A DNA stretch of 64,000 nucleotides from Effrenium voratum. Taxonomy: Eukaryota > Sar > Dinophyceae > Suessiales > Symbiodiniaceae. The stretch covers positions 396,478-460,477 of the forward strand of contig CAUJNA010002868.1 of assembly GCA_963377175.1 (NCBI GenBank). The letters run 5' to 3'. Below the pieces are notes generated by a model. It saw only the letters and a list, made by a program, of their open reading frames with translations, had not been told where the DNA came from and ran no database searches. Below, in pieces: positions 35,900 through 46,228 of this stretch. How positions within the stretch are numbered: the stretch's first letter is position 1; every line of letters starts with the position of its first letter. Made by a program: the position numbers and the translations under genes.

Positions 35900-36515
35900 C
35901 TGGATGCTGGATTCTGGGGTCTGGAGTGTGAATTCTGGAGTCAGGAGTCTGGATTCTGGAGTCAGCAGTCTGGAGTCTGCAGTCTGGAGTCTGGAGTTTG
36001 CAGTGGAGTCTGGAGTCTGCAGTCTGGAGTCTGGAGTCTGGAGTCTGCAGTCTGTCTGTGGAGTTTGCATTCTGGAGCCTGGAGTCTGCAGTCTTGATTC
36101 TGGAGTTGGCAGTCTGGAGTCTGGAGTCTGCATCGGGAGTCTGGAGTTTGCAGTCTGGAGTCTGGAGTCGCAGTCTGGAGTCTGCAGTCTGGAGTCTGCA
36201 GTTTGGAGTCTGGAGTTTGCACTCTGGAGCCTGGAGTTTGCAGTCTGGAGTCTGCAGTCTGGAGTCTGGAGTTTGCAGTCTGAAGTCTGCAGTCTGGAGT
36301 CTGCAGTCTGGAGTTTGGAGTTCGCAGTCCGGAGTCTGCAGTTTGGAGTCTGCAGTCTGGAGTCTGCAGTCTGGAGTCTGCAGCCTGGAGTCTGCAGTCT
36401 GGAGTCTGCAGTCTGGAGTCTGGAGTTTGCAGTCTGGAGTCTGCAGTTTGGAGTCTGCAGTCTGGAGTCTGCAGTCTGGAGTGTGGAGTTTGCAGTCAGC
36501 AGTCTGGATTCTGGA
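35900..36515. repeat. Minisatellite, right arm of the foldback
   Basis: About 615 bp of TCTGGAG, TCTGCAG and TTTGCAG units, three times longer than the left-arm array. It is open in several frames on both strands (up to about 320 codons) only because the repeat lacks stops. Confidence 0.95.
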
Positions 36516-37405
36516 GCCTTGATTGAGTCTTGCAGCCTTTCATCCGCGCACTCACAATCCAAACATGCAAAAAATCGCAAGGTGCCATCAGACCACCGCT
36601 TCAAGTGCCATCTCGAAATAAAAATCACGCCGAAAAATTCCTGGGCGGACCAGCCGCCAGCGGACAACCGCTTCAAGTGCCATCTCGAAATGAAAATGAA
36701 CGTGGCAAAAAAAGCTTGGCGGACCGGCCGCCAGCGGAACCACCGCTACAATGATATATCATCAAACGAGAAAAGCAAAATGGGCGGACCGGCCGCCGGC
36801 GGAGAAACCACCCCATGCGACTATATGAAGGCGGACCGGCCGCCAGCGGAGACACCGCTATAGAAACGATTATCGCACAACAAAATTAGACCGAGTCAAT
36901 CAGTGCAAAAAATGCTCCGGCTCCATCGAGCCAAGCGTGCGAAGCAGCGCGAACAAACAGCGTAAACTGCATGCGCGCGCGCGCCTGCCCTGCTGCGTTG
37001 AGTCACACGAAAATGTGTGATTTCCAGCGCGTAATGCTTCATCACTGCCATGCTTCAAAACGCATGTGTTTGCAAACTCAATGAACTTAGAATGAACTTA
37101 GCGGACTTAGAAAAACCTCTTTTCTAAGTTCAAGATAAGTTACTTATAAGTCCAAGCTAAGTGCTAAGTCACTTATAACTCCAGCGTAAGTACGACCCTA
37201 TCCCAGTACGTATTCCGTGAGTTGGCCCAAACAACCCTAACCCTAATGCCAAGACACAATAAGCGGGTTGACTACCCAGACCTATCTTTCCGGCGAAACA
37301 CGCAGAAGCCAATTCTTATACGGGGCCGGATATCAAAAAAAGACACGCTGCTTGTTGGCCGCCAGTAACCTGAAGTATCAGGTGTCCAGGCTGGACATCC
37401 CATAG

Positions 37406-37672
<267 letters not shown>

Positions 37673-38222
37673 TGCTACACACACACACACACACGAGCGC
37701 GGGCACGCATGCACGCGCACACACAACTCGGAGACTGACTGCATGGCTTTCCCGTTCCATCCACTTAGATGGGGATGAGCGGAGCGCGCCAAAACTTCAG
37801 CGTCCCAAGCCTCAAGGGCTAGTTCTGTGCTGGCCCAGCGACATGGGGCTCACTTCGCTCAGCTTACTGCTGTGGTGTGTCTCAGAGTTCAAAATCGGTC
37901 TCCCCTTGGTCTTAAGTTGAGATCCGGAAATCTATCTGAAGGGGCTCCTAACTTGGCGACGGATCTGATCAATTCAAGCCCAAGCCACTAAGCACTGCCT
38001 AATGCCAAGGATTTGCTCAAAACCACTTTGAGATGAAGAGCATCTGCTTTGCAACGCGTTGACTGCCGCGCATCTATGGTGTTTCCTTGGTTTCCTTCAA
38101 GACTACCCCAATAAGGGTAACCTGAGGATGTACCGCAACCTCAACAAAAAGGTCGTCCAGCGCGTGCTGGTGCGCAGCTAAGTGCTTGTTGCCTGTTGCG
38201 AGGCCCATGCCTTCATCTCAGC
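37673..38222. other. No gene recognised
   Basis: A short CA run continues to about 37,694; the rest is neutral sequence. Confidence 0.4.
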
Positions 38223-38322
38223 CTGACTCAAAGAGCTGCGGTGCGGAGAGCCGTCGCCATGTCTCGCGCCCTTTCAGCTCTTGGAAGGTCAACCCGTGCG
38301 CGAATCCAGTCCAAGATATGCA
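38223..38322 (-). CDS. Exon candidate, unassigned
   Basis: Minus-strand block from TGGGCAG|TGC to GAGTCAG|GC: 33 codons plus 1 nt, including GFAHGLTFQELKGRETWRRL. The plus strand is also open with GC-ended codons (KSCGAESRRHVSRPF), so strand is uncertain. Confidence 0.3.
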
Positions 38323-38740
38323 CTGCCCAGGCTGCCCCCAGCCCTGGAGGCCTGATTTGGCCTATTTTGGCGGCCCAACTTAAGCCCTGAAGTATTGGGA
38401 TGAATTGTCTGGCGGGGTTGTGGGGTCCCTGGATCCTTCATGCACCAGCGCCCAAACCAAAGTGGCAAAGCACACATGTAACATCAACAAGCAAAAGGCC
38501 CAGAATTCCATGGCCCCAGATCAGGCATGGTACCTGCAGGGTCACCATGAAACCAACGGGCCCCAAAACCAACCCCCAGGAAATATTCGGAAGAGGCTCC
38601 GATCGAAAGCTGTCCAGAGAGTCTTTCTGGCAGGGGGCTCGAGTATCTTCTTTACAAGGCTCGCACCTTCCCAAGGCTCGCACCGGCCTTCCTTCAGATG
38701 CGTTGATCCAGCTGTTGGGCAAAGGCAAAACGGATTTTTT

Positions 38741-38835
38741 GCTGGTGCTCAGCAGGGAATGAGAAATGGAATGACCCATATAAACCATCCCCTATGGTTC
38801 TGGGTTCATTCTCACATTCCCTACTGAGCACCAGC
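38741..38835. mobile_element. 95-bp hairpin element
   Basis: GCTGGTGCTCAGCAGGGAAT at the left and the near-perfect complement ATTCCCTACTGAGCACCAGC at the right enclose about 45 bp. A related half (CATTTCTCATTCCCTAC...GCACCAGG) occurs near 46,076. Size and structure are those of a miniature inverted-repeat element. Confidence 0.75.
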
Positions 38836-39229
38836 TAGATTAAAACGAGCTGAGAACCCTTTTGGAACACGACCGCCATTTTTTGAACCAGCATGACGTG
38901 CACACCTGGACAGGGTTGATTCCTCCTTTTGACACAGCAAGGAGATGCAATAAGTCAATGAGCATATCTCATGCGAAAACTCTTACGGCAGGGCTTGAAG
39001 TGTTCATGTCCTGCCTTGTTGGGATTTGCATGCGTTTTGTTTTTTTGCGGAACCCATCCAAACAGTGGTTTCAAAGTTTTGCCTTTCTTTCAACCAACCA
39101 CAAAACAGGTACCCCCCCCAACTAAAAGTAATAATAACTTCTTTTTGGCTTTCCTTTGAACCAACTGCAAAACAGGTACCCTCCAGTAAACACGACACCA
39201 CCGGTTTCCCCGTTCAATCCTTGACTCAC

Positions 39230-39340
39230 ACGCTTCGATTCCCCGCTTCGCCCGACTTCGAAACTCGATTCCTTGGCCGGGGGCTCGATGGCGTTCACGC
39301 TCTCCCACGCCCGAGGGGCTCCGGGCAGGTATCGCATGTC
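39230..39340 (-). CDS. Exon candidate, unassigned
   Basis: Minus-strand block from CAACGGAG|GAC to AAGCGT|GTGAGT: 37 in-phase codons with strongly GC-ended third positions, DMRYLPGAPRAWESVNAIEP then PAKESSFEVGRSGESKR. The donor would be a canonical GTGAGT. A second frame gives TCDTCPEPLGRGR. No family recognised. Confidence 0.4.
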
Positions 39341-39611
39341 CTCCGTTGCTCACGTGCGTCCGGATCATTTGGGGCCATTGGACACGCACTCTACGCAATA
39401 TAAAACGTTATATACCAATATGACCCATTTGGAGGGGAAATGGAGATTATACCATGTTTGGAGTGTTTGGGATTGGACACACTGGCATCTGCTTGTAGAT
39501 CTGTGACTTTGGAGACATCCGGCAAATGGCTGAACGAAGTACGCATCAAGATTTGAGGACCCTTTGGTGGACATTCACAGCACATGGAATTAGGTCTGTC
39601 TTATTACCCTG

Positions 39612-39700
39612 TACCTTTTTTGGCGGTTTTAAAGGGAAACCAAAAGGAACGCCATCATTTTAGGGGGTCCGGGCTCCCTAACTCAAGACACGCCCATCTG
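39612..39700. repeat. Dispersed short repeat family B, one copy
   Basis: TTTAAAGGGAAACCAAAAGG, then CATTTTAGGGGGTCC and AAGACACGCCCAT. This is the clearest copy of the family. Confidence 0.7.
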
Positions 39701-40910
39701 CACAAATTATGATAAATTTACCTCGTAGCTCGTGCTTAATTGAAAAGAACAAACATATACATCGCAAGATTCAGGGTCTACCTGGTAGTCTACCTCGCAC
39801 CTCGTATTTCGGGGTCCTCCTTTCCTCTTAAAAAGGGAGCGTCCACCACCAAACATTATTAAGGCATTGGGTCCCCCCCAGAAGGCTCTACGAACACTGA
39901 CTACTCCACACTGAACATAAATAAGTCCAACCCGCCGGAGATGTTCTATGGCATGATCAATACGCTTGAGGCGAGCTTGAGAAGCGGCCTGCTGCCTTAG
40001 TGGGAGTTGACAGGAGAGTAAATGGACCGGTTTTGCTTCCCAACAAAAGCAGCGAGGTTGTCTGACCTTGCACACTTCGGCCCGTGTTTGCAAACAACTT
40101 CGATATGCGCGCCAGGACAGGCAGCCTCGTTCTCGCCCGGCCGTGCAACGACTGGTTTGCTGGGCAAGGAGTTGCAGTAGCTGTCCTGAGGCGCTCACTT
40201 CAGCATGGGCCATCTGCTACGCGGACAACATGGGACATGTTGGGACCTAAAGCGAATGGCGAAGCCCATGTTTGGCTCCGTTGCCTCCCCCATATTCAGC
40301 TTGTTGGGCACAAGATCTCTGTCAAATGAAGATGTTCCGGCACAAGACCCATGCTCAAATCCCAGCTCAATGTTCGTTGCATTACGAAAGCCAGGCTCAA
40401 TGGGGTCAAGGATCAAACATCTCCGCCGCAACACTTGCAAGATTGTCCCAGTAAGAAACAAAGACCAGCAACACCGACATCGGAGAGAAAAGATGCACAC
40501 CCACTCCGACCAGCAACCCTTGGCAACATTGAGCAAGCCTGAGAGGCAACCGGCAAATGCATGGGCTATGAATCTGCCAAACCCCAGGTCGGCCTTCTGT
40601 GCCCTTTGCACCGGCTTTTGGGCACAAGTGCCGCCTTCTGCCGCCTTTTGGGGGTACGGATGACTCGGATGGGTGAGCCGAATGGTGGAGGACTCATGAC
40701 AGGCAGTGAGTTGTGTCATATCGGTGCAATATGGGGTCAACCTTAACCATCAGAACAAGTTTCGTGCTGGGAGGTGTTTTGACCGCTACGCATCGCTGCT
40801 CTTCCCCAAGACAACATGGGAAATGCAAGGGCCCCGTGCTTTTTGGCGGTATTGGGTAGACCCAAACCTGCCGAACCTATATATCACCACCTGCTGAAGC
40901 CATTTTTACC

Positions 40911-40932
40911 GAGTCTGTGAAGGCACAGACTC
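40911..40932. repeat. Perfect 9-bp stem with a 4-base loop
   Basis: GAGTCTGTG AAGG CACAGACTC. No terminator-type context; it may be fortuitous. Confidence 0.5.
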
Positions 40933-40999
40933 TGTTGAAACCACCCCAAGATGCCTAAAGCTTCGGCAATCTAAGCTTCGGACATATTGGACAGCTGAA

Positions 41000-43467
41000 G
41001 CAGCTGGCTTTCTCGCGACCCTCGGAACCGGTGTCCATCAAGTCGCATAGTGCCCCAAGGCAAACAAATCCAGACATCTCAAGACCCAATTCAGACGACT
41101 GCTTCGTGAACCCTTGCAGAATCCATAGGAAAGCTCTGGACTATTCAGAGTATGGTCTCCCTGGAAGAAAGGAACCTTCACTCCGACCAGAGCGTTGCCT
41201 CCTTGATATGGATTCTGGGAACTCTGCTATTGTCCACCATCCACGCCAAAAAATCGATAATTACACAAAGCAACATGGAAGGCTCGTGGAGAAGCATGTT
41301 TCACGACGGAGCACCCCGCACTCCGCAGCGCGCTGTCCCTCCTCCCCATCTCTCCCCATCTCTTCCAATCGTAGAAGGCACAACACAACACGCTTTCTCG
41401 CGCTCTCTCGCTCCAGCTGCACATCTCAGCGCTGCACTGTGGGTTTGCGGGGACCATGGCCTAATGGTGCTTTGTCCCGGTTTCTGGCAGGCTTGTCAAA
41501 CAGGTGCATTGGGTACCCTTGTAGATAATCTCAAAAAGAGTACCTCGAAAACGACGCACTCGTAGGTGCTTCGCAAAAAAGGCACTCTATCTCAGTTGAC
41601 GCCTGCGCGTTCTTGAGTAGAACAAGCCAGAAACGAGCCAAGTTTCGGACAATTTACCTGGGCCCTGCAAAGGAGTCCCAAGTTCTGGACTCTTTTGACC
41701 CCTAAAACACCTGCAGGACCTGGGTACCTGGACGCCTCTATGGTGGCATTACGCCCAAGTTTGGCCCATGGGAAGGCCTAAAGCCACAGGATTGAGCCCA
41801 TAACTTGACTTGCAATTCAATGTTTATGGTGGCTCGGTTGACGTTGGACAGGGAGCAAAAATTCTCAATTCTTAGCAGTTAAGTGGGGATTTCCCACTAA
41901 ACCAGCATAAGCAAAAATGTAAAATGTTTCCCAAAAACAACCATGGTGGACCCTGCAATGACTGTAGGAATTGTGGACCCTTTATGGTGGACCCTTCAAT
42001 TCATTTGAGAGGAACTGTCAAACTCAGCCGGAGCCCCCAAACAATTCATGACGTCTGATTTCCTGATTCCAAGGCTGTCCTCAAGGGCTCAAGGTGGCAG
42101 ACAGCCACGGACAACGGCGGAGAGCTGCGCAGCGGGCCTGGGTGGTCTCCAAATGCATCTTCGCATTCTCCTTCTCTCCTGACAGCATGTGCCCTGAGAC
42201 CCATAGTGTTGACCCTGGACTAGTAAACCCCTGTTTATCTCCAAAAGTGATAAATCCCACCTAAGACCAGGGACACCCCCCATGCTGATAAAGAGGGGTT
42301 TACTAATCCGGGGGTCAACCTTGCGGATTAAGCTGTTGTCAATCCCTTTCGGGGGGGGGGGGTTCAATCCCTTGCGGGGGGTCCAGGGTCCGATGGTTGA
42401 AGCTGTCGTGAACTTTCCGCCAACAAGGAGACGTCCACGTATGTCCTGACGATACCTGAAGAGCAAGCATTTGATTTCACCACACTGCAAAATCACTTCT
42501 CATTGTCCGAACCTTTGTGTGAAAAACATGTCAAACATATCAAGCTGAAATGATTGGTGTTGCTTGTGTGTGTGTGTGTGTGCCGTTTGCAGCAACTGAT
42601 ATCCGGATAAGTACAAGGAGTCAGCACACTTTGACAGCGAGGCGGCCAGCGGCATCAAGTTCAAGTGGCGAGCCGCTTGCCGAGTGCCATTCGCTTGTCA
42701 AGCAACGAGGCCCCGTCTGCCAATGGCTGGCTTCATGCTGGTTTCCTGCAGCCGTCCAAGCAAAAGGAGCCGCTCAAGCAAAAAGTCCTGAAGTCGTTTT
42801 CGATGTATACATATATATACGTATAAGACACAATTGCCCCTGTCGCCTTGGAACTGGAACAAATCCCCGGTCGCTTCAAGGAAACAAGTCGTCCTTTGCG
42901 CGAGACCCATCCGAAGACGTCCAGGAACAGCACGCTCTTGAAGGCGTTGGGCACCATCGCGCCATTCTCCTGGCAACTGGACACGAGGGGAACCCTCCCA
43001 TCCAACATGGAACCTGACTGCGGGCTCCTGGAAGACTGTGTTCCCTTGAAATGGACCCTCGGGTTCCATGTGGATGGGACCTTCCATTTCCCCATTTCCA
43101 GGGATCCGAATCTTTTCAGGAAACCATCCAAAAGGCCAGGGGAAACGGCCGGTTGTTGAAAGGAATAGTTGGAATCAACCCCTAGAACCATAGAGAACTC
43201 ACCTTAACATCCTTAGCGCTAAACCTCATCTGAAAGGGGTCTCACAGGGACAAATTCCACCCTTGCCACTTTGAGTGTCCCAAAGTGGCGAAGCAATGGA
43301 GGTGTTCTTTCCAGTTGCTCAAGTACCCGAAACCCAGCTGCCCAAAAGACCTGGAAATGAAAAGTTAACCCCTGGGACCTTGACTAAAAATAGGCCAAAC
43401 CTGGAAAACCAGCATTCGCTTTGGGCGTGAGGCCATCTACCCTCCCTTCACGGTCGCGCGGTGGCGC
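41000..43467. other. No supported gene
   Basis: Contains the hairpin element at 42,208-42,320 and a G-run at 42,350-42,363. A weak plus-strand GC-biased patch lies at 42,630-42,700 (EAASGIKFKWRAA) without clear boundaries. Confidence 0.35.
42208..42320. mobile_element. Hairpin element, about 113 bp, imperfect 33-bp arms
   Basis: GTTGACCCTGGACTAGTAAA...TTTATC is mirrored by GATAAA...TTTACTAATCCGGGGGTCAAC, with a few mismatches. It resembles a miniature inverted-repeat element. Confidence 0.75.
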
Positions 43468-43530
43468 CTGCTCGGTCACGTGGACAAACACGGTCATGAT
43501 GCCAACCGAAACACCGTTGGAGATGTACGC
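43468..43530 (-). CDS. Exon candidate with hydrophobic segment
   Basis: Minus-strand block from CCGGTCGAG|GCG to GAGCAG|GC: 21 in-phase codons, AYISNGVSVGIMTVFVHVTEQ with 20 residues in its most apolar part. The other two minus frames are closed or unlike protein. Boundaries match the GC-AG pattern seen in the resolved genes. No family recognised; it may be a membrane or beta-rich segment. Confidence 0.5.
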
Positions 43531-44336
43531 CTCGACCGGATTCCATGTTGGTTGGACTGCTTTATCTGGGCGAAATATATGATTCCCACAAACCTGAAAG
43601 CAATCTAGGAACCTTCATCATGGTTGAGCTTGCAAACGCAAACCCTTGGGTCGCTATTGCCGGAATTCATGCCAATACAACTAAGGCCCGCAGTCCCTCC
43701 CATTTACAGAGCCGCAGTCAAGCCAAGCTTCTTCCAAGGTTCAGGGAAACCTCCAACCAACCGGTGCATGTCCGACCAAAATAACACCGGGTAGTTGTGG
43801 GACTCCCTGCGTTCCTAAATTTGAAATGCTGTTGTCTCGACTTCAAATGAGGAATCCCGAACAACCATCACAGGTGAGACGCCTGCTCCTCTGGTGGAAA
43901 TTTCGTTGTGTACTCAGTTAAACTGGCTTGTCAAAGAATTTCCAACGCCCAACCTGCCTCACAATGAAAATCAGGAACCAGCTGCCAACTAATGCCGTTT
44001 CCCCAAATCGCTCGTATTCAGATTTTGCTTGCCCCTTCAACAACCAAGCATCATCCCGTATGTCTACATGTCCCCTTTTCCGGAAAGATTGTCAAAACAG
44101 TCACTCTGACCATCAAAATTGTCTTTCCTTTGTGGTTTCCCTTTTCACCAAGCCAAGGTTCCAACTCAAAACAGCACATACCAATGTCCTCAAATACCGG
44201 GACCTCCAAAAATGGCCAGGAGGGGGGTTGTCTTCCCTCAACATGAGCCCATAAAGCCCAAAAAACCCCAAAAACAATCAGCCCCAAAAGCCCCAAAAGC
44301 CCTCAACATGAGCCTAAAAACCGAGGTACCTCTGAC

Positions 44337-44431
44337 CCCGCAGCCCCCCGTCTTCTCGCTTGGGGCCCGGAGCCAGCGGGGCCAGGAGCTCTGCGAGCTC
44401 CGTCTCTTCGCGGTGGAAGGTCCAAAGATAC
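44337..44431 (-). CDS. Exon candidate, unassigned (strand uncertain)
   Basis: Minus-strand block from GGCTCGAG|G to CTGCGGG|GT, reading YLWTFHREETELAELLAPL then APGPKREDGG. The plus strand reads GQELCELRLFAVEGPKIPRA with similar codon bias, so the strand call rests only on agreement with neighbours. Confidence 0.3.
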
Positions 44432-44702
44432 CTCGAGCCAAGTCCACGCGACGTGGGGCGACTGTGTCGGGGCCCCGAGCTGCGCTTGACACGTCTCACT
44501 TTACAGTGCAAAGGGGAGCTCTTGGAGCTGGGAGCTGGGAGCTGGGAACTTGGAGCTTGTGTTTTGGGTGTTGTTGTTTTTTGCGTTTAAAGAGTGGTTT
44601 TTGAAGGGAAACTAAAGGGAACCAACCATTTGATGTTGGGTGGCATTTGTGTTGACATGACGTGCGGGGGTGTCTCTTTTTGAGGCGACCCTTTTCACCT
44701 TG

Positions 44703-45288
44703 CTTGGGGAAACCAAAAGGACAAGCACCATCTTGGGGTCCCCCTATTTTGACACAAATGGAAACGACCCCCCCAGTTTCTGACTGTAGTTGGGTTATGG
44801 CTTCAATCGGCAGCCCCTTTCCGATGGGAGTTCAATTGGGTGGCCCTTTGAAATGGGTGCGGACAAACAGGTTCAATTGGAGATGCTACACGACATGGTT
44901 GTTCTTCGCACGCTGGAGCTTGTTTAGAACCCTTTTAGGGACCTCTGACAATCGCCAACCTTACATTTCTTGACACCTGGAGGGCATGTTGCCCACCAGT
45001 GACCCTTCAATTTGTTTTAAACAAATCACTTATTGAACTTATCCCATGATCCATTGAGGGGAAGCCACCCGACCAAAAGGGGCGCTTTTGGGGTGTCGCG
45101 GAAGGGACATGCCCTTGCAGTGCCATTCCGAGCCCGACGACCCGATTGTCCATGCGTCGGGGCAACTACTTGGATGGATTCCAGCTGCCAGTCAAATGCG
45201 TGGCATTGTCGGTGTTGTACCCTTTGTTGAAAGGGAAACCAAAAGGATAGACCCGCCCCCCATCTTAAAGCTTGCGTATTGAGACACA
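44703..45288. repeat. Two copies of dispersed repeat family B
   Basis: 44,703-44,760 (GGGAAACCAAAAGGACAAGC ... GGGGTCCCCCTATTTTGACA) and 45,229-45,288 (AAAGGGAAACCAAAAGGATA ... TTGAGACACATTG). Between them a GC-biased island at 45,090-45,190 is open on both strands and remains unassigned. Confidence 0.65.
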
Positions 45289-46133
45289 TTGCAAGTGAAC
45301 CAACCACATCCAACCACAAAACGCTAGGAACAGTTTGCCTGTCCTACCACCCGAAAGCAGGGTTAGCATTTTGAGACAAAACCATTGGGTCTTTCGGCGC
45401 ACTCAATAATAAACCCCTTCAAAGGCAAGACGTATCATGCCCTCATGGCTTTGGGCGGAAATGCTGCGGGACTCAATGCCGATGACTCACGGGACATGGG
45501 ACTCGTCAACCCGAGGCTTCGTACTATACAACTAGAGATTCACGGTTCATACCTTTCAACCTGGGGTGTGAATCCCGTGTAAGCTCCGAACTAGTCCACC
45601 CTGGGTGCGGATTTACACCACCCTCGAAAAGCATGGAAGTAGACCATAGAGGAAGGTCTTTCGAAAGCCAACTTGGCCACAGTGACCTCTCAGTGGGTGG
45701 TTGCTTTCAAGTATTCCCATGGATCTTTCACGGAGGTCGCCATCCGTGGGATGGAAACTGTATGGCCATGGCCAGTAATAAGGTCAATCAAGCCAGTGAC
45801 AGGTCCAACACCCAGTTGATCGCCTGGGATTCCAACCAACAAAAGCAATGCTTGGGAATATAAACCATGCTGTTGATTGGCACTCCAAAACAATGGTGTT
45901 GGTGAGATAAACACCATGAGATCACCTTGTTTACCTACTTGGAGTTTCAAGGAACTTGGGTCCAAAGGAAATGTGTTTTTTTTTTCACCCTCGGAAAACC
46001 ATTCTTGCTGGAATGAACCGGAAGGGGATTTCCTTAAAGGATCCACATGGGATGGTTCTTCTTGGGGTCATGAGCCATTTCTCATTCCCTACCTACGCAC
46101 CAGGGATCCATTTCCCGATGCCCAGTGAATGTG

Positions 46134-46228
46134 GGTCGCGGATTTCTCGGATGGCGCACGAGGCCATGTAGCTGAAGAGGGGGCCAATGGCAACCAGGCA
46201 CTGCACCAGCCGCTGCTGCCCCGTTGGC
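46134..46228 (-). CDS. Exon candidate encoding a probable membrane segment
   Basis: On the minus strand the frame after ATCGCAAG|G reads PTGQQRLVQCLVAIGPLFSY then MASCAIREIRD, with almost all codons ending in G or C. It contains a hydrophobic stretch of about 17 residues. The acceptor could also be GGGGCAG|CAG at 46,215. The donor is uncertain (GA or GC within the last 20 nt). No family recognised. Confidence 0.5.

Larger units (their letters stand above)
34438..37206. mobile_element. Foldback (large inverted-repeat) transposon-like element with TA target-site duplication
   Basis: The outer ends CTGGGATAGGGTCGTAC and GTACGACCCTATCCCAG are perfect inverted repeats, each bordered by TA (34,436-34,437 and 37,207-37,208). 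Subterminal zones (34,455-34,665 and 37,075-37,195) hold many ACTTATAAGT palindromes and ACTTAG words. The inner arms, about 34,984-35,660 and 36,980-36,300 reversed, are nearly identical. They include four spaced copies of a GGCGGCCGGTCCGCC-type block and end in a TCTGGAG/TCTGCAG minisatellite. The centre (about 35,700-35,860) has unique sequence with TAAGTTAAGTTAAGTT words. No transposase frame is present, so any movement would be non-autonomous. TA duplication fits Tc1/mariner-like enzymes, but that is inference. Confidence 0.9.

Noticed and set aside
35904..36863. Open frames of up to about 320 codons on both strands
   Set aside because: They are translations of the TCTGGAG/TCTGCAG minisatellite and foldback arms; identical peptides appear in both arms on opposite strands.
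37233..37246. CCCTAACCCTAA next to the foldback element, possible telomere remnant
   Set aside because: Only two units, and as far as I know dinoflagellate telomeres use TTTAGGG; likely chance.
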